Shown: positions 17,939 through 26,069, counted from the stretch's first letter. The stretch is DNA of 64,000 nucleotides from Amphiplicatus sp046296195 (GCA_046296195.1 JBKBLR010000004.1:62001-126000), one strand, 5' to 3'. Notes: generated from the letters alone by a model not told the origin. Made by a program: numbers and translations.

Positions 17939-18471
17939 GCGCCGCTTTCAAAGGGGAGGCGCGCGATGAAACCATCGGCGCGGTGAAAATCCGGTTTATC
18001 GGCCGGGTGGGCGAGCGCCCAAAAGGATTTCTCGCCTGTCATGCTCTCGAGAATCGCCGAGAGGCCGAGCCTTGCCGACGGCGACGGGCTCAGCGCCTCA
18101 AGGTCGAGGCGAGCGGTCATGAGACCCGCGCGTCCGTCGATCCGCCAATCAATTCGGGGATCGCCGACCCCGGCATCCGCCATGCCGCGCCGATAGGCGT
18201 CGAAGCGGTAAGCGGCCCAGTCTCCAGACGGCGCCATATTGAACTCGTAATAGGCCGCGCTTGCGTCCGGCCGGATGAACGCCTCGAAACAGGTCGTTCG
18301 CCACAGGCCGTCGCGCCGGGCGGGCGCTGTCATCGGCGGGGTCTTCAGCGCGCTCGCGCCGCTGACGCGAAAGGCAAGGTGAAGATGGCCGCCTCGTCGC
18401 GCCAGCTCGGCCTCGACCGCCATGAAGGGCGTCGGAGCGCAGGCGGGGTGTGGACGAAGGCTGAAGCGCAT
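17935..18471 (-). CDS. DOMON-like domain protein, unknown function
   Basis: A 178-residue beta-sandwich protein of the bacterial DOMON-like type. The family pattern is recognisable in LWRTTCFEAFIRPDASAAYY, EFNMAPSGDWAAYRFDAYR and the C-terminal FWALAHPADKPDFHRADGF. Such proteins may bind sugar or haem, but none of this subtype has an assigned role that I know of. It has no signal peptide. It lies 44 bases after dnaB and overlaps namZ, and the DOMON/DUF1343 pairing suggests a shared task in cell-wall sugar handling (inference). Confidence 0.8.
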   Translation of the reverse strand: MRFSLRPHPACAPTPFMAVEAELARRGGHLHLAFRVSGASALKTPPMTAPARRDGLWRTTCFEAFIRPDASAAYYEFNMAPSGDWAAYRFDAYRRGMADAGVGDPRIDWRIDGRAGLMTARLDLEALSPSPSARLGLSAILESMTGEKSFWALAHPADKPDFHRADGFIARLPFESGA

Positions 18472-18515
18472 CCCTCTAAAAAGCCCGCTTCGGGCCGGCG
18501 AGGGAAGGGGCAGGC

Positions 18516-20012
18516 TTATCCCTTCCCATAGGCGTCATAGCGCCGGTCGAGATTGGAGAACTTCGTCAGGTTCTCCTGGAAGGCGAGCTCAACCTTGCCG
18601 ATCGGCCCATGCCGCTGCTTGCCGATGATGACTTCGGCGATCCCGCGCGCGGCGTCGCAATCGGCGATCCATTTGGCGTGCTTTTCGTCATCCGGGCGCG
18701 GCTCCGCGCGGCGAAGGTAATATTCCTCCCGATAGATGAACAGGACGACGTCGGCGTCCTGTTCGATCGAGCCGGACTCGCGCAGGTCCGCAAGCTGCGG
18801 CCGCTTGTCGTCGCGCTGCTCGACCTGGCGCGAGAGCTGCGAGAGCGCAAGCACCGGCACGTTGAGCTCCTTGGCGAGCGCCTTGAGCCCCATCGAGATT
18901 TCAGTGATCTCCTGCACGCGATTGTCGCCGCGCTTTTGCGATCCGCTCAACAGTTGCAGATAGTCGATGACGAGGAGGCCGAGGCCGTGCTGGCGCTTCA
19001 GCCGTCTTGCGCGCGCGGCGAGCTGGCCGATCGACAGGCCGCCAGTGTCGTCGATGTAGAGCGGCAGGGACTCAAGTTCGCGCGCCGCGTGATAGATGCG
19101 GTCGAACTGTTCCTGGTCGATGTCGCCGCGGCGGATTTCGTTCGACGGCACGCCGGAGACCTCGGAGATGATGCGCGTCGCGAGCTGGTCCGACGACATT
19201 TCGAGCGAGAAAAGCCCAACGACGCCGCCTTCTGCCGCCTTGATCGTCCCGTCCGGCTGGCGCTCCGGTCTGTAGGCGCGCGCGACATTGAGCGCGATGT
19301 TCGTCGCCAGCGAGGATTTTCCCATCGACGGCCGGCCGGCCAGAATGATGAGGTCCGACGGGTGCAGGCCGCCGAGCGTGTGGTCGAGATCTCGAAGGCC
19401 TGTCGCCACGCCTGCGAGACCGCCGTCGCGCTTGATCGCCGCCGTCGCAATCTCGATCGCGTCCGCGATCGCGGTTCGGAAGGTCTTGAAGCCGCCGCCA
19501 TATTTGCCGGTCTCGGCGAGCTTGTAGAGCGCCTGCTCGGCGTCGGCGAGCTGAGCGCCCGGCTCGTCGTCGAGCATCGCTCCTTGCGCGCGCTCGATCA
19601 TGTCGGCGCCGATGGTGATGAGCCCGCGCCGCACCGACATTTCGAAGACGACGCGGGCGTAATCCATGGCGCCCGCGGTCGAGGGCACGTTCGCGGCAAG
19701 CTGTTCGAGATATTTTCTGCCGCCGGCCTCGGCATAGCCGGGAATCGCGGCGAGCGAGGCGTCGATGAGCGCCGGCGAGGCAAGACGGCTCTGATTGATG
19801 AGCGCGCCGCAGGCGTCGAAGATCAGACGGTGAACCGGATCGAAGAAGTGCTCGCTCTTGAGGACGCCGGTGACGCGGAAATAGACCTCGTTGTCATAGA
19901 GGATGGCCCCGAGCACCGCCTGTTCGGATTCAAGGCTGACGGGGGCGCGCTCGGCGCCGCCCGGAGTCGCGTCATTGGGGTTTCTGGAGAGCGGGTTCGC
20001 GCCGTCGGCCAT
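18516..20012 (-). CDS. dnaB: Replicative DNA helicase DnaB
   Basis: Hexameric helicase that unwinds DNA at the replication fork. The N-terminal domain has VSLESEQAVLGAILYDNEVY, and the RecA-like domain has Walker A AGRPSMGKSSLATNIA. LGLLVIDYLQLLSG and SQLSRQVEQRDDKRPQLADL are also family hallmarks. I place the start at ATG 20012 (MADGANPLS, 498 residues). A start at 20072 would put the intrinsic terminator of the upstream ribosomal operon inside the coding sequence. The ATG lies only 16 bases from the T-tract of that terminator, so dnaB transcripts must arise by read-through or from a promoter within rplI. Confidence 0.96.
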   Translation of the reverse strand: MADGANPLSRNPNDATPGGAERAPVSLESEQAVLGAILYDNEVYFRVTGVLKSEHFFDPVHRLIFDACGALINQSRLASPALIDASLAAIPGYAEAGGRKYLEQLAANVPSTAGAMDYARVVFEMSVRRGLITIGADMIERAQGAMLDDEPGAQLADAEQALYKLAETGKYGGGFKTFRTAIADAIEIATAAIKRDGGLAGVATGLRDLDHTLGGLHPSDLIILAGRPSMGKSSLATNIALNVARAYRPERQPDGTIKAAEGGVVGLFSLEMSSDQLATRIISEVSGVPSNEIRRGDIDQEQFDRIYHAARELESLPLYIDDTGGLSIGQLAARARRLKRQHGLGLLVIDYLQLLSGSQKRGDNRVQEITEISMGLKALAKELNVPVLALSQLSRQVEQRDDKRPQLADLRESGSIEQDADVVLFIYREEYYLRRAEPRPDDEKHAKWIADCDAARGIAEVIIGKQRHGPIGKVELAFQENLTKFSNLDRRYDAYGKG

Positions 20013-20028
20013 GATCGCGAAAGACCAT

Positions 20029-20059
20029 AAAAAAAACCGGCCGTCGAGCGGCCGGTTTT
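20029..20059 (-). terminator. Intrinsic terminator after rplI, upstream of dnaB
   Basis: On the reverse strand AAAACCGGCCG, a 5-base loop and CGGCCGGTTTT form a perfect 11-bp stem (20033-20059), and the T-run reaches 8 (20036-20029). It lies between the rplI stop (20088) and the dnaB ATG (20012) in the direction of transcription. This is one of the two clear rho-independent terminators in the window. Confidence 0.9.
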
Positions 20060-20087
20060 CCCGTTCATTCACAGCGACGTCGCCGCG

Positions 20088-20651
20088 CTATTCGGGCTTC
20101 GCCGCCGCGCCGGCGTCGAAGAACTCCGCCGTCTCGGTTTCGTCTTCCAGCTTTTCTTCCGCGCGGGCGAGCACGTTTTCGCCGCGCGCCTGGCGCTCGG
20201 CCTCGTCGGCGGAGCGGGCGATGTTGATCTCGATCGTCGCCGAGACTTCGGGATGAAGCATGACGCGCAGCTTGGTGATGCCAAGCGTCTTCAGCGGCTT
20301 GTCGAGACGGACTTGCGCGCGGTCGACCTTGACGCCGTCCGCGCCGGCGGCCTCAGCGATGTCGCGCGTCGAAACCGAGCCGTAAAGAAGGCCTGCTTCC
20401 GATGCCTGCCGGATGATGACGAAGGAGCGCCCGTCGAGCTTCTTGGCGGCGGCTTCGGCTTCCTTGCGGCGCTCGAGGTTGCGCGCTTCAAGCTCGGCGC
20501 GCTGGGCCTCGAAGACCTTCTTGTTGGCCTCGCTGGCGCGCAGGGCCTTCTTGCGCGGCAACAGGAAGTTGCGCGCAAAACCCGGGCGGACATTGACGAC
20601 GTCGCCCATCTGGCCGAGCTTTTCGACCCGTTCGAGGAGGATCACTTCCAT
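20088..20651 (-). CDS. rplI: 50S ribosomal protein L9
   Basis: Ribosomal large-subunit protein bridging the L1 stalk base. At 187 residues it is longer than the roughly 150 of the E. coli protein. The N-terminal domain has EVILLERVEKLGQMGDVVNV and RPGFARNFLLPRKKALRAS. The C-terminal rRNA-binding domain ends near residue 148, and an acidic Ala/Glu tail follows. Such extensions are usual in Alphaproteobacteria. It is the third gene after rpsF and rpsR, ending ahead of a strong terminator. Confidence 0.97.
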   Translation of the reverse strand: MEVILLERVEKLGQMGDVVNVRPGFARNFLLPRKKALRASEANKKVFEAQRAELEARNLERRKEAEAAAKKLDGRSFVIIRQASEAGLLYGSVSTRDIAEAAGADGVKVDRAQVRLDKPLKTLGITKLRVMLHPEVSATIEINIARSADEAERQARGENVLARAEEKLEDETETAEFFDAGAAAKPE

Positions 20652-20654
20652 GGC

Positions 20655-20879
20655 TTACTCCGACGCGTAGGGAAGAAGCGCCAGGAACCGGGCGCGCTTG
20701 ATCGCGCGCGCGAGCTCGCGCTGCTTCTTGGCGGAAACGGCGGAAATGCGCGACGGGACGATCTTGCCGCGCTCGGACACATAGCGCTGGAGGAGCTTGG
20801 GGTCCTTGTAGTCGATTTTCGGGGCGCCGTCGCCCGAGAACGGGCAGGTCTTGCGCCGGCGCATAAAGGGCTTGGCCAT
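20655..20879 (-). CDS. rpsR: 30S ribosomal protein S18
   Basis: Small-subunit protein that binds 16S rRNA as a heterodimer with S6. It has 74 residues. RRKTCPFSGDG at the N terminus, then IDYKDPKLLQRYVSERGKI and SRISAVSAKKQRELARAIKR match the S18 core. It stands between rpsF and rplI with spacings of 18 and 3 bases, the standard order. Confidence 0.97.
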   Translation of the reverse strand: MAKPFMRRRKTCPFSGDGAPKIDYKDPKLLQRYVSERGKIVPSRISAVSAKKQRELARAIKRARFLALLPYASE

Positions 20880-20897
20880 TGGTCTGCTCCCTTGTCC

Positions 20898-21332
20898 CTA
20901 GAACCGGCGTCCGCGATCGCCGCGATCACGGTCGCCGAACTCACGCCCGCCGTCACGCCCGCCCTCGCGGCCATCGCGCTCGCGCCCGTCGCGGTCGCGC
21001 CCGTCGCGGTCGCGCCGCGACAGGACCGGCGAGGGCGCGTCATCGAGCTCGTCGACGCGGATCGTGAGATAACGAAGGATGTCTTCGTTGATCTTTTCCT
21101 GCCGCTCGAGCTCGTGGACGACCGCCGCCGGCGCGTCGATGTTGAACAGGCTGTAATGGCCCTTGCGGTTCTTCTTGATCTTGTACTGGAGGTTGCGGAG
21201 CCCCCAATATTCCTGCTTGGCGACCTTGCCGCCATGCTCGGTGACGATCTTCTGCAGGGTCTCGGTCAGCCCTTCGACCTGCGCCGGAGAAATGTCCTGG
21301 CGCGCGATAAAGATATGCTCGTAAAGAGGCAT
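20898..21332 (-). CDS. rpsF: 30S ribosomal protein S6 with Arg/Asp/Gly-rich tail
   Basis: Small-subunit protein paired with S18. The start is ATG 21332 (MPLYEHIFIARQDIS); the reading frame is open further upstream, but that part is not conserved. The S6 fold covers about residues 1-100 (YWGLRNLQYKIKKNRKGHY; RYLTIRVDELD). A low-complexity tail of about 40 residues follows, rich in Arg, Asp and Gly (RDRDGRDRDGRERDGRE), including a perfect 15-bp DNA tandem repeat at 20981-21010. Arg-rich S6 tails are common in Alphaproteobacteria. Confidence 0.96.
   Translation of the reverse strand: MPLYEHIFIARQDISPAQVEGLTETLQKIVTEHGGKVAKQEYWGLRNLQYKIKKNRKGHYSLFNIDAPAAVVHELERQEKINEDILRYLTIRVDELDDAPSPVLSRRDRDGRDRDGRERDGREGGRDGGREFGDRDRGDRGRRF
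20981..21010. repeat. 15-bp perfect tandem repeat in the rpsF tail
   Basis: CGCGCCCGTCGCGGT occurs twice head to tail (20981-20995 and 20996-21010). On the reverse strand it encodes the repeated Asp/Arg/Gly unit of the S6 tail, and more diverged copies flank it. The length is a multiple of three, so copy-number change would keep the frame. Confidence 0.85.
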
Positions 21333-21479
21333 CAAGCCAGCTCCACCTTGGCGACGGAGACAGCGGGGGCGTTGCTGGTCGCCCCTCCTGCCTTCGGCCC
21401 TCACCCAAACGGGACTATCCCGCGAACCGGCCCCTTGGGGACCGGCGGCTGAGGCCGTCGCTCGAAGCGCGGGGGGATA
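21333..21479 (-). promoter_or_regulatory. Possible structured 5' leader of rpsF-rpsR-rplI, with weak promoter
   Basis: The untranslated region ahead of rpsF can fold into three local hairpins. These are GGGGCG/CGCCCC with an 8-base loop (21366-21385), CGGGA/TCCCG with a 3-base loop (21410-21422), and a CCGG-CCC/GGG-CCGG hairpin (21427-21445). S6:S18 leaders that bind the proteins for autoregulation are known in several phyla. Whether this is one cannot be told by eye. A weak reverse-strand -35/-10 pair, TTGCGC (21502-21497) and TATCCC (21479-21474) with a 17-base spacer, could start the transcript. Confidence 0.35.
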
Positions 21480-21549
21480 GACGAGGGGCGCGCGCCGCGC
21501 AAGGGGGCCGCCTTCCGCCCCCTAGGGAAGCAGTCTAAAGACCCGCGCC

Positions 21550-23010
21550 GTGGTCAATATCGTCCCCGTTTTCAGGGTCATCGGGGCCCTCCTGATCGCC
21601 TTCGCCGCGTTCATGCTCGCCCCCCTTCTCGTGGAGACGAGCCTGCTGCGCCAGCCGGGGGCGGCCTTCATTCTGTCGGCGCTGGTGACGGCGTTCGCCG
21701 GCCTCACCCTGATGGCGCTTAGCCCTCAACGGGGAAATTTCGAGCTGACCCGGCGGCAGGGCTTCCTGGTCACGGCGCTCGCCTGGACGGTCCTGCCGGT
21801 CTTCGGCTCGCTGCCGCTGGCGATCGGGGCGGGCCTGTCGCCGACCAATGCGCTGTTCGAATCCGTATCGGCGCTGACGACGACCGGCGCGACCGTGATG
21901 AGCGGCCTTGACTCCTCAGCGCCCTCGATCCTGCTCTGGCGGTCGCTGATGCAGGCGCTGGGCGGCGTCGGCGTGATCGTTCTGTCGATCGTCATGATGC
22001 CCTTTCTGAGGGTCGGCGGCATGCAGCTCTTCCACACCGAAAGCTCGGACACCTCTGACAAAATTGTCGCCAAGGCGTTCGATCTCGCCGTCTGGATCGT
22101 CGGCATCATCCTGGTTCTGATGATCGCCTGCGCGGGCGCCTATAAAATTCTCGGCATGGACTGGTTCGACGCCGTGAACCACGCGATGACCTCGGTCGCG
22201 ACAGGCGGCATGTCGACCCATGACGCCTCCTTCGGCTTTTTCCGTGATACCGGGAATTTCGGACCCATCCTCTGGACGGGCGTTTTTTTCATGATCGCCG
22301 GCGCCTTGCCGTTCGTCGCATTCATCAGGCTTGTGAAGGGCAATTGGCGCAGCTTCTTCAGCGACATCCAGCTGCGCGCCTTCATTGTATTCCTAGTCGT
22401 CGCCATCCTTCTCATCGCCCTCACGCAGCACGTGCGCGGCGGCGTTTCTCTGGGAGAAGCGCTCACGCACTCGGCGTTCAATGTCGTATCGGTCGTGACC
22501 ACGTCGGGTTTCGCCAGCGAGGACTACCAGCGCTGGGGTCATTTCGCGATCGGCGCCTTCTTCATTCTGACCTTCGTCGGCGGCTGTTCCGGCTCGACGG
22601 CGGGCGGGGTGAAAATCTACCGCTTCCAGATCCTTGCGCGCCTCGCCGGCGCGCATCTGTCGCGCATCGTGTCCCCGAACCGGGTGCATGTGGTGCTCTA
22701 TCATGACCGCCGTGTCGAAGATGACGTCGCCTTCGCCATTCTCGCCTTTTTCGGAGTCATGCTGTTCTCGCTGATCGTGTCGACGTTTCTTCTCGCCTGG
22801 ATCGGCGTCGATTTCGTCACGGCGCTCACCGGGTCAGCAAGCGCGATCACCAATGTCGGCCCCGGCCTCGGCGACATCATCGGCCCCGCAGGCAATTTTC
22901 AGCCGCTCCCTGACGCGGCGAAGTGGGTTCTTTCCGCGATGATGATCATGGGACGGCTTGAATTTTTCACCATCTTCGTGCTGCTGACGCCGGCGTTCTG
23001 GCGAGCGTAA
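21550..23010 (+). CDS. trkH: TrkH-family potassium uptake protein
   Basis: Inner-membrane K+ channel subunit of 486 residues, with the four-fold M1-P-M2 repeat of TrkH/KtrB. The four selectivity-loop segments are visible as ALTTTGATVMSG, TSVATGGMSTHD, SVVTTSGFASED and SAITNVGPGLGD. The start is GTG at 21550, as no ATG precedes the first helix (VPVFRVIGALLIAFAAFML). TrkA, the regulatory partner, is not in the window. It diverges from the rpsF operon and is 14 bases ahead of fabD, so it may share transcription with the fatty acid genes. Confidence 0.93.
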   Translation: MVNIVPVFRVIGALLIAFAAFMLAPLLVETSLLRQPGAAFILSALVTAFAGLTLMALSPQRGNFELTRRQGFLVTALAWTVLPVFGSLPLAIGAGLSPTNALFESVSALTTTGATVMSGLDSSAPSILLWRSLMQALGGVGVIVLSIVMMPFLRVGGMQLFHTESSDTSDKIVAKAFDLAVWIVGIILVLMIACAGAYKILGMDWFDAVNHAMTSVATGGMSTHDASFGFFRDTGNFGPILWTGVFFMIAGALPFVAFIRLVKGNWRSFFSDIQLRAFIVFLVVAILLIALTQHVRGGVSLGEALTHSAFNVVSVVTTSGFASEDYQRWGHFAIGAFFILTFVGGCSGSTAGGVKIYRFQILARLAGAHLSRIVSPNRVHVVLYHDRRVEDDVAFAILAFFGVMLFSLIVSTFLLAWIGVDFVTALTGSASAITNVGPGLGDIIGPAGNFQPLPDAAKWVLSAMMIMGRLEFFTIFVLLTPAFWRA

Positions 23011-23024
23011 GAGGAGAAGGGTCG

Positions 23025-23960
23025 ATGGCGCGCTGCTTCGTATTTCCGGGTCAGGGGAGCCAGTCGGTGGGCATGGGGCGCGCGCTCGCCGAGGCCTTTC
23101 CTTCTGCGCGCGAGGTCTTCGAGGAGGTCGATGACGCGCTTCAACGTCGCCTGACGAAGATCATGTGGGAGGGCCCGGCGGAGGACCTCAATCTAACGGT
23201 CAACACGCAGCCGGCGCTGATGGCGCACTCGCTCGCCATGGTGCGCGTGCTCGAAAAAGAGGCGAAGGTCGATTTCGCCGACGCGCGGTTTCTCGCCGGT
23301 CATTCGCTCGGCGAATATTCGGCGCTGTGCGCGGCGCGGGCGATCTCCCTGGCTGAGACGGCCAGGCTGCTGAACACGCGAGGGCAGGCGATGCAGGCGG
23401 CGGTCCCCGCCGGCGAGGGCGCGATGGCCGCGCTTCTGGGGCTCGACATCGCCGCCGCAGAGAAGGCGATCACCGAGACGGACCCCGGCCTCGGCGTCTG
23501 CGAGATCGCCAATGACAACGCGCCGGGCCAGGTGGTGATCTCCGGCGCAAGGGCCCGCGTTGAAGCGGCGGCGGACGCCGCGAAGAATCACGGCGCCAAG
23601 ATGGCGAAGCTGCTCGCGGTGTCGGCGCCCTTCCACTGCTCGATGATGGCGCCGGCGGCGGACGTCATGGCGAAGGCGCTCGCGTCGGCGACGATCGCTG
23701 CGCCAGCCGCGCCGATCATCGCCAATGTGACGGCGCGCCCTGTCGAGGCGCCGGGCGATATTCGCGACCTGCTCGTGAAGCAGGTGACGGGCCGCGTGCG
23801 CTGGACGGAAAGCGTCGACTACATGGCGCGCGAGGGCGGCGACAAATTCATCGAAATCGGCTCCGGCAAGGTTCTCGCGGGCCTTATCAAACGCGTCGCC
23901 AGGGACGCGCAGATTATGAGCCTCGGGGAGCCAGCGGACATTGAGGCCTTCGTAAAATGA
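23025..23960 (+). CDS. fabD: Malonyl-CoA:ACP transacylase
   Basis: Transfers malonyl from CoA to acyl carrier protein for type II fatty acid synthesis. In its 311 residues are the N-terminal FPGQGSQSVGMGRALAEAF and the nucleophilic Ser in LAGHSLGEYSALCAA. The conserved ANDNAPGQVVISG and the active-site His region VSAPFHCSMM follow. AGGAGAAGGG precedes the ATG. It is followed by the lipoprotein gene, then fabG, acpP and fabF. Confidence 0.97.
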   Translation: MARCFVFPGQGSQSVGMGRALAEAFPSAREVFEEVDDALQRRLTKIMWEGPAEDLNLTVNTQPALMAHSLAMVRVLEKEAKVDFADARFLAGHSLGEYSALCAARAISLAETARLLNTRGQAMQAAVPAGEGAMAALLGLDIAAAEKAITETDPGLGVCEIANDNAPGQVVISGARARVEAAADAAKNHGAKMAKLLAVSAPFHCSMMAPAADVMAKALASATIAAPAAPIIANVTARPVEAPGDIRDLLVKQVTGRVRWTESVDYMAREGGDKFIEIGSGKVLAGLIKRVARDAQIMSLGEPADIEAFVK

Positions 23961-23971
23961 CGGGGCGATCC

Positions 23972-24802
23972 ATGAACAGCAGGACGCTCATCCTCGCGCT
24001 CCTTGCCGCCGCCGCCTGCGGGCGCAGCGACGACATGCACGACGATCGGTTTTCGGCCTACGCATTGTCGAATACGACCCTGCGCGGAAGTTTTGCTCTC
24101 TCCCGCGCATCGGCAATTGACGCCGAGAAACAGGCGCTCTCCGCGTGCGAGTCGGCGGCGGGCGACGGATTTCCCTGCCGGCAGATTCTCTGGTTCACGA
24201 AGGGCTGCGGCGCGGTCGCGCTCGGCGCACGGCCAAGAACCGACGTGACCGACTGGATCGAAGCGTCAAGAAACGGCGAATTGCTGCAGGTCGGTAACGG
24301 CGTCGGCCCTGACGCGGCATCGGCTTGCGCGGACGCCGTCGCCATCTGCGTGAATGCCGGCGGGATCAATTGCGGCGCGCGGGAAGTCGCATGCATGGAC
24401 ACCGGCGTTGTCAGCGCCTGCCCGTCGTCGGGGGCGGGGGCGATGAGACGCAGGAAAGACGCTGCGACCGCGGCGCCGACGGTTTACGTCGGCTACGCCT
24501 TCTCAAAAGAAGCGCGCTCTGGGGCCTTCGCGTTCTCTCGAAGCGCGCTGGCTGACGCCCGGGACAGCGCGCTTGCTGAATGCGGGACCGGCGGCGTTGA
24601 AGGGTGCGAGGCGCTCGGCGCATTTGAAGCGGCGTGCGGGGCGACTGCGGTCGGCGGCGGCGAGGTCGCGCTTGCGCCCGGCGCGACCGCCCGAACCGCG
24701 TGCGCGGCGGCGCTGGCGGCCTGTGAAAGAGTTTCAGGCTCGTGCAGCGGCTTGACCTACGCTTGCAGCTCTGGTGAGCCCGGTTTCTGCAAGGAATTTT
24801 AG
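23972..24802 (+). CDS. Cys-rich lipoprotein with two DUF4189-like repeats
   Basis: A predicted lipoprotein of 276 residues. The signal MNSRTLILALLAAAAC has its lipobox Cys at 16, supporting ATG 23972 over an upstream in-frame ATG overlapping the fabD stop. The mature part is a tandem duplication of a DUF4189-like domain. Each copy starts YALSNTTLRGSFALSRASA or YAFSKEARSGAFAFSRSAL. Each copy also has eight cysteines in the same order (ACES/AEC, PCR/GCE, GCGA/ACGA, ACAD/ACAA, ICV/ACE, NCG/SCS, ACM/ACS, final C). Four disulfides per domain is the natural reading, so it should be periplasmic. Its place between fabD and fabG is unusual, and its function is unknown. Confidence 0.8.
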   Translation: MNSRTLILALLAAAACGRSDDMHDDRFSAYALSNTTLRGSFALSRASAIDAEKQALSACESAAGDGFPCRQILWFTKGCGAVALGARPRTDVTDWIEASRNGELLQVGNGVGPDAASACADAVAICVNAGGINCGAREVACMDTGVVSACPSSGAGAMRRRKDAATAAPTVYVGYAFSKEARSGAFAFSRSALADARDSALAECGTGGVEGCEALGAFEAACGATAVGGGEVALAPGATARTACAAALAACERVSGSCSGLTYACSSGEPGFCKEF

Positions 24803-24830
24803 AGCAAGCGAATTCACAGGAAGGACGGCC

Positions 24831-25571
24831 ATGATGTTCGATCTCACTGGAAAATGCGCGCTCGTCACCGGGGCGACAGGCGGGATCGGCGGCGCGGTCG
24901 CGCGCGCCTTTCATAAGCAGGGCGCGACAGTCGCGATTTCCGGCACGAGGGCCGAAAAACTCGAGGCGCTCGCTTCGGAACTGAAAGAGCGTGTCGTCGT
25001 CACGCCCTGCAACCTGTCCGATCTCGACGCTGTTGACGCGCTGCCGAAGACGGCGGCAGACGCGATGGGCGGCCTTCACATCGTCGTCTCGAACGCCGGC
25101 GTCACCCGCGATATGCTGATGCTGATGATGAAGCCCGACATGTGGGACGAGGTGATCCGGGTCAATCTGACCGCCTATTTCCGGCTGGCGAAAGCTTCGC
25201 TCCGCTTCATGACCAAACAACGCTTCGGGCGGATCATCGGCGTCACCTCGGTCGTCGGCGTCACCGGCAACGCCGGCCAGGCGAATTACGCCGCCTCGAA
25301 GGCCGGCATGATAGGCATGACGAAATCGCTGGCGGCGGAGATCGCGTCGCGGAACGTCACCGTCAACTGCATCGCGCCCGGTTTTATTGCGACCGCGATG
25401 ACCGATGCGCTCAACGACCAGCAGAAGGAAGCGATCCTTTCCAAGATCCCGGCCGGTGCGATGGGCAAGCCCGAGGATATCGCCGCGGCGGCCGTCTTCC
25501 TCGCCAGCGAGGAGGCAGGCTACGTCACCGGTCAGACCCTTCACGTCAATGGCGGGATGGCGATGATCTGA
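24831..25571 (+). CDS. fabG: 3-oxoacyl-[ACP] reductase
   Basis: NADPH-dependent reductase of the fatty acid elongation cycle, 246 residues. It is a classical SDR with the cofactor motif TGATGGIGGAVARAF, NNAG variant SNAGVTRD, catalytic Tyr/Lys in YAASKAGMIGMTKSL and C-terminal GYVTGQTLHVNGGMAMI. Two ATGs in a row (24831, 24834) can start it, and the Shine-Dalgarno AGGAAGGA suits either. It follows the lipoprotein gene by 28 bases and precedes acpP by 231 bases. Confidence 0.96.
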   Translation: MMFDLTGKCALVTGATGGIGGAVARAFHKQGATVAISGTRAEKLEALASELKERVVVTPCNLSDLDAVDALPKTAADAMGGLHIVVSNAGVTRDMLMLMMKPDMWDEVIRVNLTAYFRLAKASLRFMTKQRFGRIIGVTSVVGVTGNAGQANYAASKAGMIGMTKSLAAEIASRNVTVNCIAPGFIATAMTDALNDQQKEAILSKIPAGAMGKPEDIAAAAVFLASEEAGYVTGQTLHVNGGMAMI

Positions 25572-25802
25572 CAGGGTTTTCGGCGGACCTGCGCCGCGCG
25601 GCTTGACCTTTTGCGCGAGGCTTGCTCCCCTCCAAGGCGAAAAGAGCGGCGTTGCAACAAACGGCAATTTGCCGTAATCGCCCCCGGAATTCGCTGCGGC
25701 GCACCCTGGTTTGGACGTGGTTTGCCAAGGATGGCTTCGGGCCCCGATAGAAGAAACAGCCTGACTACCGTCGACAGCGACAACACCAGAAGGAGCCTTT
25801 GA
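25572..25802 (+). promoter_or_regulatory. acpP upstream region with two palindromes
   Basis: The 231-bp gap before acpP has GTTGCAAC (25651-25658), a perfect 8-bp palindrome. Two bases on comes ACGGCAATTTGCCGT (25661-25675), a perfect 7-bp inverted repeat around one base. AAGGAG lies just ahead of the acpP ATG. A weak -35/-10 pair (TTGCCA 25722-25727, GATAGA 25746-25751) is possible. The palindromes look like a regulator site or small hairpin; no regulator is identified. Confidence 0.45.
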
Positions 25803-26039
25803 ATGTCTGACCTTGCCGAACGCGTTAAGAAGATCGTCGTCGAACATCTCGATGTCGACGCCGCCAAAGTCGAGCCCAAGGCGAGCTTTATCGACGATCT
25901 CGGCGCGGACAGTCTCGACATTGTCGAGCTCGTGATGGCGTTCGAGGAAGAGTTTGACGTTGAAATCCCCGATGATGCGGCCGAAACGATCCAGACCGTC
26001 GGCGACGCGATCAAGTTCATTTCCGAGCAGAAGGGCTGA
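25803..26039 (+). CDS. acpP: Acyl carrier protein
   Basis: Carrier of growing acyl chains, 78 residues and strongly acidic. The phosphopantetheine attachment Ser37 is in LGADSLDIVELVMAFEEEF. The N-terminal helix ERVKKIVVEHLDVD is typical. It is preceded by a good ribosome-binding site and a 231-bp region that probably holds its own promoter, as expected for a highly expressed protein. It is followed 30 bases on by fabF. Confidence 0.98.
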   Translation: MSDLAERVKKIVVEHLDVDAAKVEPKASFIDDLGADSLDIVELVMAFEEEFDVEIPDDAAETIQTVGDAIKFISEQKG

Positions 26040-26069
26040 CCCCTGCCGTCGAAGGGGGCGGACCCGGGC

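Noticed and set aside
20013..20072. Upstream dnaB start at 20072
   Set aside because: It would translate through the 11-bp terminator stem and T-run; the added residues are not conserved in type, whereas MADGANPLS at 20012 fits.
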